From: Ignavibacteria bacterium | Lineage (GTDB): Bacteria > Bacteroidota > Ignavibacteria > Kapaibacteriales > UBA4661 | Length of the DNA stretch: 64,000 nucleotides | Assembly: GCA_014654705.1 (NCBI GenBank) | Contig: JACVZY010000104.1 | Location: 62,001-126,000, forward strand | Reading direction: 5' to 3' | Part shown: piece by piece, positions 9,011-18,333 of the stretch | Layout of the letters: each line of letters starts with the position of its first letter | Position numbering within the stretch: the first letter of the stretch is position 1 | Made by a program: the position numbers and the translations under genes | Notes under the pieces: model-generated | Database searches by the model: none | What the model was told of the DNA's origin: nothing | The model's input: only the letters and a program-made list of their open reading frames with translations

Positions 9011-10249
9011 ATGAGTACCCAAATGATTACCAAAAAAATCTACTTCCACGTGTTCGTCATTCTCCTTTTTGTGTGCACTTCTGCGACGATTGGAAACGCT
9101 CAGATTGGAAACGTTCAGATTGGAAGTGCTCAACATCGTACATCGGTCGTTGGCGAGGGCTGCGACGGGTGCGAATTGATGTACGTTGGGATGCCAAAAC
9201 ACATTAAAGCCGTTGATACAAGCGCAGGTTGGCGGGAATCTGGAACGAAGCTGCTCTTGACCGGAAAAGTCTATCAAGCAGACGGTAGAACACCGGCGGC
9301 AAATGTCATTCTTTATTATTGGCATACGGATAATAACGGTTATTATTCACCTCGCGCCGGCATGGATGAACGCGCAAAGCAGCACGGTCACATACGAGGA
9401 TGGATAAAAACCGATGCCGAAGGGAACTACGCGCTGTACACGATTCGCCCTAAAGCCTATCCCAATCGCACCATTCCGCAGCATATCCATTTTGCTATCA
9501 AAGAACCCACCATTGCCAACGAATACTATATTGACGATATCGTCTTTGATGACGACCCGCTCCTTCTTCCTGATCTGAAGCGTCATCCACCCCAAAAACG
9601 AGGCGGTAGCGGTATTGTGAGGATTGTGCTGGCGGGGAATCTCCATGTAGCGGAGCATCCAATCGTTTTGGGGATGAACATACCGAATTATCCTACCCTT
9701 GCCCTGAAAAACACTCGCTCAGGGTTGCAGAATGGAGATGACAGTCCTTCCTTTATGCCATTTCATGCGTGGGGACCCGATGCAGGAACAAGAGCCTGTC
9801 CGGTCTGCAAATACGGGCGTTTTCACGGTATTTTATACTTTGTGGGCAATAAACCGAATTGGGAAGAAATCAAGCAATGGCTGGTATTTCTGGAAGACGA
9901 AAGCCTAAAACGCGGCAACGAGTTAAAGGTCTATTTCATCTACGGTAATGAAATTGGCTATTCTGCCGAGCAACGAAAAGGAGCGCTGGCGAGTATAGGA
10001 AAAGAACTGCGCTTATCAAAAATCGCACTTACCTTTGTACCCTCTCTGAGCGATGCAGAAAGCGAAGTTCATCTGAACAAGATAAATCCTGATGCAGAAA
10101 ACACGTTTATCATATACAACCATCGAAAAATTGTGGACACCTTCACTAACCTCAAACCCTCGGCTGCCAGTTTTACTCAGATTCGCCAAACGTTGGAGAG
10201 AACCAAAGGGAAGTATTTTCACTTATTGGCACCATCGCATAGTCGATAA
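9011..10249 (+). CDS. Secreted intradiol-dioxygenase-like protein with thioredoxin-like C-terminal domain
   Basis: ATG 9011 begins a signal peptide (MITKKIYFHVFVILLFVC, cleavage near GNAQ); the track start 8897 is too early. The middle (about 60-220) is an intradiol ring-cleavage dioxygenase domain. YYWHTDNNGYYS and YPNRTIPQHIHF supply candidate Tyr, Tyr, His and His iron ligands, as in protocatechuate 3,4-dioxygenase. The C-terminal part (about 255-412) holds ACPVCKYG, a CxxC, within a thioredoxin-like layout (GILYFVGNKPNWEEIKQW). The mature N terminus carries three copies of a 15-bp repeat. Secreted intradiol-like proteins exist in several lineages, but the thioredoxin-like extension is unusual. 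The substrate is unknown. Confidence 0.75.
   Translation: MSTQMITKKIYFHVFVILLFVCTSATIGNAQIGNVQIGSAQHRTSVVGEGCDGCELMYVGMPKHIKAVDTSAGWRESGTKLLLTGKVYQADGRTPAANVILYYWHTDNNGYYSPRAGMDERAKQHGHIRGWIKTDAEGNYALYTIRPKAYPNRTIPQHIHFAIKEPTIANEYYIDDIVFDDDPLLLPDLKRHPPQKRGGSGIVRIVLAGNLHVAEHPIVLGMNIPNYPTLALKNTRSGLQNGDDSPSFMPFHAWGPDAGTRACPVCKYGRFHGILYFVGNKPNWEEIKQWLVFLEDESLKRGNELKVYFIYGNEIGYSAEQRKGALASIGKELRLSKIALTFVPSLSDAESEVHLNKINPDAENTFIIYNHRKIVDTFTNLKPSAASFTQIRQTLERTKGKYFHLLAPSHSR
9088..9132 (+). repeat. Three tandem 15-bp units inside the dioxygenase-like gene
   Basis: The unit gattggaaacgctca occurs three times in frame with one to three mismatches and encodes the IGNAQ/IGNVQ/IGSAQ run just after the signal peptide. 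It looks like a slippage-prone expansion at the mature N terminus. Confidence 0.85.
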
Positions 10250-10259
10250 CGCGGCTATA

Positions 10260-12323
10260 TTATTTGCCAATTTTTTCCAGTATCTCCAGCGAGATCAGCC
10301 GTTGTTGTGTTGTGATATCTTCGTTGCTAGATTGCTCTTTGGCGGCATCGGAAGGAATGAAGACAATTGCTGCGGGCGGCATACCAAGTTTTGTCGCAAG
10401 TTGTGATTGCAAGCGTGTTGTCCAGAGTGCAGGTGAGCCAATAACTCGTACTTGTGCGTCGGGTTGGCGTGATGAGTATTCCGCAAATACGGTGTTTTCG
10501 AGATTGTCTTCAAGAATTATCCTATATTTTTCGAGACGATACCGCGGAGAGCTTGATTGCGTGAAATCTCTATCCACACTCACTTCCACAGGGACAGCAT
10601 CAATAGTGCGATTCGCAATATCTGTTGCTTCTACATGGATATTGATTGGATTGCCAGCGCCTGGCAAAGAGCCGCTTTCTTCGTTCATATTCCACCGAAT
10701 GCTGCGGGGGAAATCCTTGCTGCCCTTGAACAAGCCGAGCGTCCGAATTTCGCGGTCTTCAAACTGCGAAATTTCTAACATCCATTCTTTTAAGCCTTGC
10801 CCTGAGCGAATATCCATTTCAATGATGAGCAAAGCAATATTGGGGAGAAGTACAATGGATTCGCTGCGGAGGGGCTGCAAAATTTCGGGCGAGTTGGACT
10901 GGAAGACGATTGTTCGTGCCAGCAATGGTGATGCTTGGGATGATTGTTCGCTTGGTGATAAGCGGACTTCTTTGCCTTGAATACGTTCCGGTGCGACGTT
11001 CCAGACGGCTTGTAAATACTCGCGTACAGAACGTATGCGAGCCTCTGCAACCGGAGAAATGCTGGTCGTGGGTGTATCCTCTTGTAAAGAGCAGATAACA
11101 GTAAGGCTTGCGGCGGGATATTCCGTAAGGCGTTTACCTACAATGTTGAGCGTCTGCGATGCGATAATTGGAGCGGATTGCGTACACAGCTGCTCTGTCG
11201 AAAAGCCTTTTGTGGCTTGCGCTGAAATCCGTTTGTAGGCTGCCGGAATAATGCTGGAGGCATCATTGAAGGTTATCGAAGGCTGCCATTGAATAATGCG
11301 AGAAACGAGTGTTTTTTCTACGGTAATGCGCGGATTGCTGATGGTTTTGCCGGAAAAAGTTGTTCCGCTTACACCGACAATTGATGCTGAAAGACCGCTT
11401 TGTTTCAATTCTTTGAGTTCTTCTTGTATTTTTGTCCGTTCGCTTACAACGGCTTTTTCTATTTCTTGTATTCGCTGCAAACGTGATTCTATTTCGCTCA
11501 AAGCCTTCTCGCGTTCAGGATAATAGCGGACTGCCAGCCCTGCTTTTAGGCTGTTCACACGCCACCACTCATCGTCAGGTCTGTCCATGCGTTGAAACAC
11601 ATTGAATGCGCCCACATCACCCAAAACACGTAGTTCCACCGAGAAAGCCCGAGTATTGCCAAGAGCGAACTCCACACCGAAACCTCCAGTCAGCGCTGCG
11701 TTGAAGTTCGCAATGCCAAGATTCCTTACTTCTGGCAATTCTCCGCGCAGTTCATTACGCACCCGTAAGCCGTTTTCAAATGCGCCGTCAGTTTCGGGTT
11801 GCATTTCCTCGCGCTGGTAATAGTTTTTTTGGAATGCAAAATCACCTCGCAAGCCAGCATACAAGTTGAGTCCTTGAATTGGTGTAATGCCAAAAATCAA
11901 TTCCGGTCCGATAGTTTGCAAAAAAGCATCCATTTTGCGGGACGAAAATAATGTTGTTTCCGTACCGTCGGAACGACCTGCGGGAGTAGCAATAATGGGA
12001 GATTCCAAAAGTCCGCTTTTGTCGTAGAAATTCAAATGTACGCCAAGATTTAACCACGAGAGCAATGGAAATTCTGCAAATACACCGCCGTTTCCATGGA
12101 AGCCAACACCAGCAACATAGCTATAATCAAGGTTTGCAGCTCCGTTATCAATCGTTTCTCGGATGCCGCCCGGCATAGACAGAAAGCGTACAGTATGCAG
12201 GTTGACGCCCACATTACCGCTCAAACCATACCGCACACCGCCCTGCAAAGCTGATGTTTCCTGTGCTTTGGCAGCCAAAAGCGCGAAAAAAAGTATGAAG
12301 CAGAAGGAAGGAATAATACGCAT
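10260..12323 (-). CDS. Outer-membrane beta-barrel protein with coiled coil and OmpA-like C-terminal region
   Basis: The start is set at the ATG at 12323 because it opens a signal peptide (MRIIPSFCFILFFALLAAKAQ); the track start at 12473 overlaps the upstream gene. Residues about 25-285 are rich in amphipathic strands (GVRYGLSGNVGVNLHTV, LAVRYYPE) as in PorT/OmpW-like barrels. A coiled coil follows (about 290-325, KALSEIESRLQRIQEIEKAV). Then comes a region that resembles OmpA-like peptidoglycan-binding folds (about 385-460; ARIRSVREYLQAVWNVAPERI). The last 30 residues look like the end of a second such motif. A structural role in the outer membrane is likely. It lies 67 bp after the CUB/BNR gene on the same strand, so co-transcription is plausible. 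Confidence 0.7.
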   Translation of the reverse strand: MRIIPSFCFILFFALLAAKAQETSALQGGVRYGLSGNVGVNLHTVRFLSMPGGIRETIDNGAANLDYSYVAGVGFHGNGGVFAEFPLLSWLNLGVHLNFYDKSGLLESPIIATPAGRSDGTETTLFSSRKMDAFLQTIGPELIFGITPIQGLNLYAGLRGDFAFQKNYYQREEMQPETDGAFENGLRVRNELRGELPEVRNLGIANFNAALTGGFGVEFALGNTRAFSVELRVLGDVGAFNVFQRMDRPDDEWWRVNSLKAGLAVRYYPEREKALSEIESRLQRIQEIEKAVVSERTKIQEELKELKQSGLSASIVGVSGTTFSGKTISNPRITVEKTLVSRIIQWQPSITFNDASSIIPAAYKRISAQATKGFSTEQLCTQSAPIIASQTLNIVGKRLTEYPAASLTVICSLQEDTPTTSISPVAEARIRSVREYLQAVWNVAPERIQGKEVRLSPSEQSSQASPLLARTIVFQSNSPEILQPLRSESIVLLPNIALLIIEMDIRSGQGLKEWMLEISQFEDREIRTLGLFKGSKDFPRSIRWNMNEESGSLPGAGNPINIHVEATDIANRTIDAVPVEVSVDRDFTQSSSPRYRLEKYRIILEDNLENTVFAEYSSRQPDAQVRVIGSPALWTTRLQSQLATKLGMPPAAIVFIPSDAAKEQSSNEDITTQQRLISLEILEKIGK

Positions 12324-12390
12324 TGTACGAAATGATGAAGAGTGAAGATTATCGTCTATCCCAACGATGAAGGATAATGATTTTTGGGGA

Positions 12391-15300
12391 TTAACGAATG
12401 ACGGAAATAGTACGAATGGTGCGGCTCTGAGATGTTGCAAGAACAAGAAAATACGTGCCTGTCGGAACGCCACTCAGCGAAAAATTCGTTTGATAACGTC
12501 CTTTTGCTTGTGCCTCAGTGAATATTTCTTTGACCGTTTGACCAAAGATATTCGTGAGTGAAAGCGTGATTTCTGCTTGTTCGGCAAGTTCGTACTCAAT
12601 GAAAGCCTCTTGTGGTGCGGGGTTTGGAGTAAGTGTAAGAATTGTCGGTGCACCCTGCGAACGGTAGAGGCGCGTTCCATTGCCTGTAAACAAGCCCTGC
12701 GCCGTAAATACACCGCTTTCAGGCATAACAACTATTGCATCGCTCGGTGTGGACTGGATATTGGTGAGCATAAGCGGCGTAGCAGCGTTATTCCCCAGAA
12801 CAACGCGAAAACGTGCGGTTGCGAGCGCCTGCCCGGGCGAATTTGTGAGTGAAAAGCGTATCGGAAGCTGCCGCTCACCGTTGGAAACCGATGAAATCTG
12901 CCGCTCTTGTTCGGTAAGCGGCATTAACATCGAAGCATTAAACCGTAGAAAGCCGCTTACAGACTTGCGCTCACGAAGATTACCAGCCAAAGACCGCAAA
13001 ATTATCGGCACTTCTACCGTATCGCCAATGCGGGCTTTGAGCGTGTCGGGAATGGAGAGAATAGCGCGGGGCGCATCGGAAGGAAGCTGAAGCGAAGTCG
13101 AAATTACCGCACCGCCGCGCAATCCGGCATAGAGGTCGGTTCCATTTGCCGAAAATAGCGAATATACCTGCGCTTCCTCGCCGACAATTCCGTCGTTCAC
13201 AGCCTGCCACGTATCGCCATTGTCCGCCGTGCGCCAGACACCATTGCCGTCTGTCGCCACGTACAGCACACCATCAATACTCTGCATGGAGGTTGGTTTT
13301 TCCGAGAGAGCAGGAAATGCGAGTAGTTCCCAGCTTGAACCATTATTGCGACTGCGAAAGAGTCCGGCAAATGTGCCCACAAAAATCGCATTATTGTTGG
13401 TGAAAATACTGTATGCATCTTGTGAAGCGGCATTGGAGGTGGGAAGATTCATCAGAGTCCACGTTCTGCCGTCATCATCGGAGCGAAACGTGCCACTGCC
13501 TCGTGTTGCCGCAAAAATACTTGTTCCCAAGCCTTCTGTAATCGCCGCAACGGGCTTGGAAGCACCCGCAATCCTGAGTAAGCGCCACGCAAAACCGTTT
13601 TGCGATTGCCATATGTGTCCGCTGTCGGCACCTGCATACAGAGCGCGTTCCGTGCTTATCAGCCCGAAAAACGGGTTGCGGTCATTATCTAGTCCTACGC
13701 TGTCTTCCAGCACCTTCGACCACGTCAAACCGTTATCGGCTGAGCGGTACACACCTGGAGTGATGCCGTTTCCGGGATTGTAACTGTCAAATGATGTTGC
13801 ATAGACGATTCCTGCGCGACTGACGAGATTGAACAGCGACCGCGCCGAAAGACCGCTATTAGCGAGTTGCCACGTTACGCCATTATCCACAGACCTGTAC
13901 ACACCGCTTCCAAGTGTGCCCGCCAGCAAAAAACCACGTATTTCCTTGATTGCCGTAACAACTGCACCCGTAAGACCTGTACTAACGGGCTGCCACGCTT
14001 CGCCGCCGTTGGTGGAGCGAAAAATTCCTGCTGTTGTTCCCGCATACAATTCCGCTTCGCTTGCCGCAAGCGTTTGGACGGTTTGTTCGGTCAAGCCGCG
14101 AATAAGTCTGCGCCACGTTTGTCCGGCATCGTCGGAGCGATAGACGCCATCGAAGGTTGAGGCGAAAACAGATGTGCGACTTACAACAATTTGCGAGACG
14201 GTATCTCGAATAAGCTCATTGGTGGATTGTGATTTTTGTACTTGCTCCCACGCAATTTGTGGCGGGCGTTTGAGGAAGATTCCGCGTCCTGCTGTGGCGG
14301 CGAAAATAGTTGCGCCTTGATTTCTGTCGCGCAAAACGGCAAAACCGAGTATTGGTGAGCTTCCTACGCTGAAGTTTTGTTCTCGTAGCCATGTTTGACC
14401 GTTATCCTGCGACGTGATAATGACACTTGCTTGCGAAGTCGTATCCGTCGCGCTAAGAAGTAGAAGCGGAATAGCAATACTCTGCGGGGTTGGTTCGGCA
14501 AAAACAATGTTTAATTTCAAGCCCGCAAAGGCAGGGCTTGTCAAGCGTTCCCATGTATCGCCGCTGCTGCGTGAGAGCCAAAGTTCGCCGTTGGCGCAAG
14601 CGTAGATAGTATTGCGTGTCGAACTCAAGCCTGAAATATTGGCATTTGCAAGTTGAGCCGCATTTTTACGCCATGTTCTACCGTTGTCCTGCGTGCGAAA
14701 GAGACCTTCATCTGTTCCTGCAAAGGCAGCATTTTCTGTTGCTGTAAGAGCGCGAATGACAAGAGAGCTGTTCGCATCTAATCCGCTTGAAGCCTGCAAC
14801 CATGCGGCTCCAGCAGCGCTCGACCGATAGACACCCGTGAGTGTTCCGGCAAAAATTGTTTGGTTGGGCGCAATAGCAAGGCTTTGAACGCTTGCGCTGA
14901 AGGGACCACTTGCTGGCTTCCAGAAAATAGCCGGCAATGCCGTTGCTGAAAGCGGAAGTATTACTTCCCGTGCACCACTGAGTGCTGTGAGTGTTCCCGA
15001 AAGTTTTCCTGTTCCAGTAGGAATACAACGAACCAGAACAGAGATGCGACCACTACTGGCTTGGAGTTGTGTCGGTGAAATGATGAGGTTATCTGAGAAC
15101 GAAGGCAAAGATACTTGCGCCAGAGCACATTGAAAACCGCCGGATGCAGACAAAACTAATGGAGTAGAAGTTTCCGAGACAGTGAAGACGCACGTGGCAA
15201 CGGTAGATTCACCAAAAAGGACAGGCGGAAACGTCAGCATTGATGGACTTGCTGCGATGGTTTGCCCCGAGGTGGATGAGGTGTAAGAAGCCGTCCAACC

Positions 15301-15684
15301 ACGTTCTTGTACATTGCTGTTGGTGCGGAAACGCAGCAGTAATGAGCCTCCTGAACTGGTAATTGGTTGCGGAAGAGCCTGACCGCTTAATCGCGCACGG
15401 ACGGGAGCAAGCGTGTCTGCGCCGTCATACACCGTCAGCACGTCGGCATTGATTTCGGTGGAGAATTGGGTGAACGTCAGCCGGAGTATTTGTCCGTTGG
15501 TGGGCTGAATAAGCCAGTAACAATCAAGACTTGGTTCGTAGAATCCTTGTCGGCTAACGCGGTCGGAAAAGGTCGCAGACGCGGCAGTAAAGCGCTGCAG
15601 GTCGCATGAAGTCTGCGATTGCACTGGTCCCGACACCGTGCACACTGCTGCAAAAACACAGATACAAATAATTGCAGACTGCAT
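12391..15684 (-). CDS. CUB domain plus BNR-repeat protein with type IX secretion sorting domain
   Basis: The start at 15684 gives a signal peptide (MQSAIICICVFAAVCTVSG). The 1097-residue protein begins with a CUB-like domain (about 28-130; CYWLIQPTNGQILRLTFTQF, then VLTVYDGAD). A short beta domain leads into at least ten BNR/sortilin-type repeats (about 260-890) recognisable by the D(N/D)GxTW signature. Near 900-1010 is a cohesin-like beta segment. The last 85 residues form a type IX (Por) sorting domain: LTLTPNPAPQEAFIEYELAE, ending GTYFLVLATSQSRTIRTISV. It should be exported through the outer membrane and attached or released at the surface. Binding of glycans or proteins is inferred only from the domain types. 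Confidence 0.88.
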   Translation of the reverse strand: MQSAIICICVFAAVCTVSGPVQSQTSCDLQRFTAASATFSDRVSRQGFYEPSLDCYWLIQPTNGQILRLTFTQFSTEINADVLTVYDGADTLAPVRARLSGQALPQPITSSGGSLLLRFRTNSNVQERGWTASYTSSTSGQTIAASPSMLTFPPVLFGESTVATCVFTVSETSTPLVLSASGGFQCALAQVSLPSFSDNLIISPTQLQASSGRISVLVRCIPTGTGKLSGTLTALSGAREVILPLSATALPAIFWKPASGPFSASVQSLAIAPNQTIFAGTLTGVYRSSAAGAAWLQASSGLDANSSLVIRALTATENAAFAGTDEGLFRTQDNGRTWRKNAAQLANANISGLSSTRNTIYACANGELWLSRSSGDTWERLTSPAFAGLKLNIVFAEPTPQSIAIPLLLLSATDTTSQASVIITSQDNGQTWLREQNFSVGSSPILGFAVLRDRNQGATIFAATAGRGIFLKRPPQIAWEQVQKSQSTNELIRDTVSQIVVSRTSVFASTFDGVYRSDDAGQTWRRLIRGLTEQTVQTLAASEAELYAGTTAGIFRSTNGGEAWQPVSTGLTGAVVTAIKEIRGFLLAGTLGSGVYRSVDNGVTWQLANSGLSARSLFNLVSRAGIVYATSFDSYNPGNGITPGVYRSADNGLTWSKVLEDSVGLDNDRNPFFGLISTERALYAGADSGHIWQSQNGFAWRLLRIAGASKPVAAITEGLGTSIFAATRGSGTFRSDDDGRTWTLMNLPTSNAASQDAYSIFTNNNAIFVGTFAGLFRSRNNGSSWELLAFPALSEKPTSMQSIDGVLYVATDGNGVWRTADNGDTWQAVNDGIVGEEAQVYSLFSANGTDLYAGLRGGAVISTSLQLPSDAPRAILSIPDTLKARIGDTVEVPIILRSLAGNLRERKSVSGFLRFNASMLMPLTEQERQISSVSNGERQLPIRFSLTNSPGQALATARFRVVLGNNAATPLMLTNIQSTPSDAIVVMPESGVFTAQGLFTGNGTRLYRSQGAPTILTLTPNPAPQEAFIEYELAEQAEITLSLTNIFGQTVKEIFTEAQAKGRYQTNFSLSGVPTGTYFLVLATSQSRTIRTISVIR

Positions 15685-16120
15685 AATGACACGACATTTT
15701 CTCAATACGAATATTGCAGTGAACATAAACAAAGCACAGAAAATTGGTTAGCAGTGGTGATTTAGACAGCGTTCTATCGGTGGGGACGAAATGCGTGAGG
15801 AATTATTGAACTAAGCACCTGGAGAATGATTCTTGGAACACAGACAAGTGAGCGTGGCGCTCAGTTTGTGCCACTGAAACCAGTTCTCATGCCGTAGCAC
15901 AGATGCCGTAGCATAGACACTCTTGATCTGTACAGATATCTGTGCAAATAGTTCACGATGATTTCGTTCAACACCTTGATTTATGCCATGTATATTTTTC
16001 ATGTGAAAGCCCTGTACGGTGTGTGCCAAATCTTGTTTTTCATGCCGAATGTGTTGTATATTGCCGCTTCGCTTCGGTTTATACCGTAATCTTTTTTTTC
16101 TTCTTTTGCCGAGAAACCAG
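15685..16120. other. Intergenic region between divergent genes
   Basis: This 436-bp gap separates the CUB/BNR gene (minus) from the 7TM phosphatase gene (plus), so both promoters should be here. I see no convincing coding sequence and no perfect TAnnTTTG element. It does hold a 14-bp tandem duplication and a 12-bp palindrome, listed separately. Confidence 0.5.
15889..15943. repeat. 14-bp tandem duplication followed by a 12-bp palindrome
   Basis: The unit atgccgtagcacag at 15889 is followed immediately by atgccgtagcatag at 15903, with one mismatch. The perfect palindrome acagatatctgt lies at 15932-15943. The position between divergent genes makes an operator possible, but nothing ties it to a known regulator. 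Confidence 0.45.
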
Positions 16121-18262
16121 ATGAAACGTTTCGCTCAATGGATACTTCTTCTCGCGCTTTGCTGTGCAGAATATATAGTTGCTACGCCAGTGCCACTGTT
16201 TTCGCAATCGCTTGTGCAGCCTTCGGATAAGACTACGCCTACCTTTACAGTACAAATGCTATCGTCCTCCACAGTGACACTCAGCGAATTACAATGGTGT
16301 TATCATGCCGGAGATGACGCAAATCAACGCTCCGCATGGGTCAGCCGCGAGTTTGCCGATAGTGCATGGAAATGTGTGAAGGGTACAGCGTGGAATTTGA
16401 AGGAACTGACAGAGCAGGACTGGAACGGTATCGGTTGGTATCGCTTCCATTTTCGGGTAGATTCTGCGGCGTATTTGGAGGAATTGTGCTTGGATATTGG
16501 TCACCGAGGCGCATCAGAAGTCTATTTGGACGGTAAGCGTATAGGAGTGTTCGGCACACCTGCTGCCACTCGCGCCGGAGAGCAAACAATGCGCCCTTAC
16601 GGTGAGCGCTCGGTGATGCGCTTTCATCTCGCCAAAACTGCCAATGGTGAACACGTTATTGCCGTGCGCTATTCCGATTCGTGGGCGTGGGAGCGGTTCC
16701 GGAGATTCTTTGCCAGCCGCAGCGTCGTCGGGTTTGACCTTAGTTTGGCGACCACTAATAACCTCAACAAAAGTCTTCGCGGTGAGGAAATGTGGGCGAC
16801 GTTGATGATGCTGATTGTCGGCGGTATGGCGATATTATGTCTCTTGCACGTCAATTTGCTTATCTTTACCGGTGGGCGTGAACACTTGTTGTACAGCTTG
16901 TTTACGGGCGGGATTGCGTGGCATTTCGCAACGCGAGTGCTGGAAAAATGGTTGGAGTACCATGTCGAATTGCTGACGTGGATGCTGGCGTTTAATCAGT
17001 ATGTGCTCGTGATGGCATTTATCTCGTGTGTGGGCTTTTTTTACGCGACGTTTTATACCAAACGTCCTATTGGTATTTTTATCGTGAGCTTTTCGCCTAT
17101 TGTGGTCTTTTGGGGTGGAAGTCTTATTCCGTTTTTGCGGGAAAGTAATCGGTCGTTTCTGCTGTTCATGGGCATCATCTTTTTTGACATCATGCGGATT
17201 GTCATTCTTAGCATTATACGCAAGCGGAAAGGTGCATGGTTGTTGGGTGCGGGCGGACTTTCTTTTGCTCTGCTTCTGGGAGCACAAATATTGGCAGAGA
17301 ATAATATCATTGCGCTTCCCTTAAATCAGATGGGCGGCGTACTGGTGGTGGGGAGCTTCTTTAGTATTCCACTAGCCATGTCGGTTTTTCTTTCGCAAAA
17401 AATTGCTTCTACGAATAAAGAACTGGCGCAAAAACTCGTTGAAGTGCAAGAGCTTACCGATAAAGCAATCACGCGAGAAGTTGAACGAAAGGTGCTTCAA
17501 GCAGACAATGAGCGGAAAACCGCCGAACTGGAAGACGCACGAAAACTCCAGCTTTCAATGCTACCTCAGACCATGCCGCAAGTGCAGGGCTTGGATATTG
17601 CAATGTTTATGCAGACCGCAAGCGAGGTAGGTGGCGATTATTACGATTATTTCACCGGTTCGGACGGAACGCTCACCATTGCTATCGGCGACGCAACTGG
17701 GCATGGCGTGAAAGCCGGAACAATGGTCGCTGCCACGAAAAGCCTCTTGGCAGCAATGGTGCAAGTACAGGACGATAAAACAATCGGCTCTGCATCTGAT
17801 GTTCTGAAGCCCACCTCGCCAATTCTGAAACGAATGAATCTGCGCTCAATGTTCATGGCGCTCATGGTCGCTCGCATCAAAACGGATGCTGAAGGTGTGA
17901 AGGTATTGATTGCAAATGCAGGAATGCCTTCGGCACTGGTGTATCGGGCGGAGCATGGATTGGTGGAAGAAATTCTGATGAAATCTATGCCGCTCGGCAC
18001 AATGGCAAATTTTCCCTACGAGGAGCGCCATATCACGCTTTCGCGGGGTGATGCGCTGATACTGATGAGTGATGGCTTCCCGGAACGCTTTAATCACAAT
18101 GACGACATCTTGGGTTATGACGTCGCGCAGGCTGCTTGCGCAAGTGTTGGCGGCATGACGGCACACGAAATCATCCGTCATTGTGTGCGCAAGGCGGAAG
18201 AGTGGGCTGAGGGCGCACTTTTGAACGACGATATGACGTTTGTGGTGGTGCGCGTGGTGTGA
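16121..18262 (+). CDS. 7TM sensor with SpoIIE-type PP2C serine phosphatase output
   Basis: ATG 16121 opens a signal peptide (MKRFAQWILLLALCC); the track start 16019 is too early. Residues about 50-200 form an extracytoplasmic jelly-roll like the sugar-binding domain of GH2 enzymes (GWYRFHFRVD, EVYLDGKRIGVFG). About seven TM helices follow (225-430), then a coiled coil. The output is a SpoIIE/RsbU-type phosphatase (about 490-710; ARKLQLSMLPQTMP, EVGGDYYDYF, IGDATGHGVKAG, LNDDMTFVVV), with the metal-binding Asp residues present. Such proteins dephosphorylate anti-anti-sigma factors in partner-switching pathways. No partner gene is visible nearby. A two-gene unit with the TPR gene downstream (71 bp) is possible. 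Confidence 0.88.
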   Translation: MKRFAQWILLLALCCAEYIVATPVPLFSQSLVQPSDKTTPTFTVQMLSSSTVTLSELQWCYHAGDDANQRSAWVSREFADSAWKCVKGTAWNLKELTEQDWNGIGWYRFHFRVDSAAYLEELCLDIGHRGASEVYLDGKRIGVFGTPAATRAGEQTMRPYGERSVMRFHLAKTANGEHVIAVRYSDSWAWERFRRFFASRSVVGFDLSLATTNNLNKSLRGEEMWATLMMLIVGGMAILCLLHVNLLIFTGGREHLLYSLFTGGIAWHFATRVLEKWLEYHVELLTWMLAFNQYVLVMAFISCVGFFYATFYTKRPIGIFIVSFSPIVVFWGGSLIPFLRESNRSFLLFMGIIFFDIMRIVILSIIRKRKGAWLLGAGGLSFALLLGAQILAENNIIALPLNQMGGVLVVGSFFSIPLAMSVFLSQKIASTNKELAQKLVEVQELTDKAITREVERKVLQADNERKTAELEDARKLQLSMLPQTMPQVQGLDIAMFMQTASEVGGDYYDYFTGSDGTLTIAIGDATGHGVKAGTMVAATKSLLAAMVQVQDDKTIGSASDVLKPTSPILKRMNLRSMFMALMVARIKTDAEGVKVLIANAGMPSALVYRAEHGLVEEILMKSMPLGTMANFPYEERHITLSRGDALILMSDGFPERFNHNDDILGYDVAQAACASVGGMTAHEIIRHCVRKAEEWAEGALLNDDMTFVVVRVV

Positions 18263-18333
18263 AACTTCTTTTCCTCTTTGTAGATACCGTCTGAACAAAT
18301 AATTCGTTTCCATTTCATTCAATACTTGCCGTT

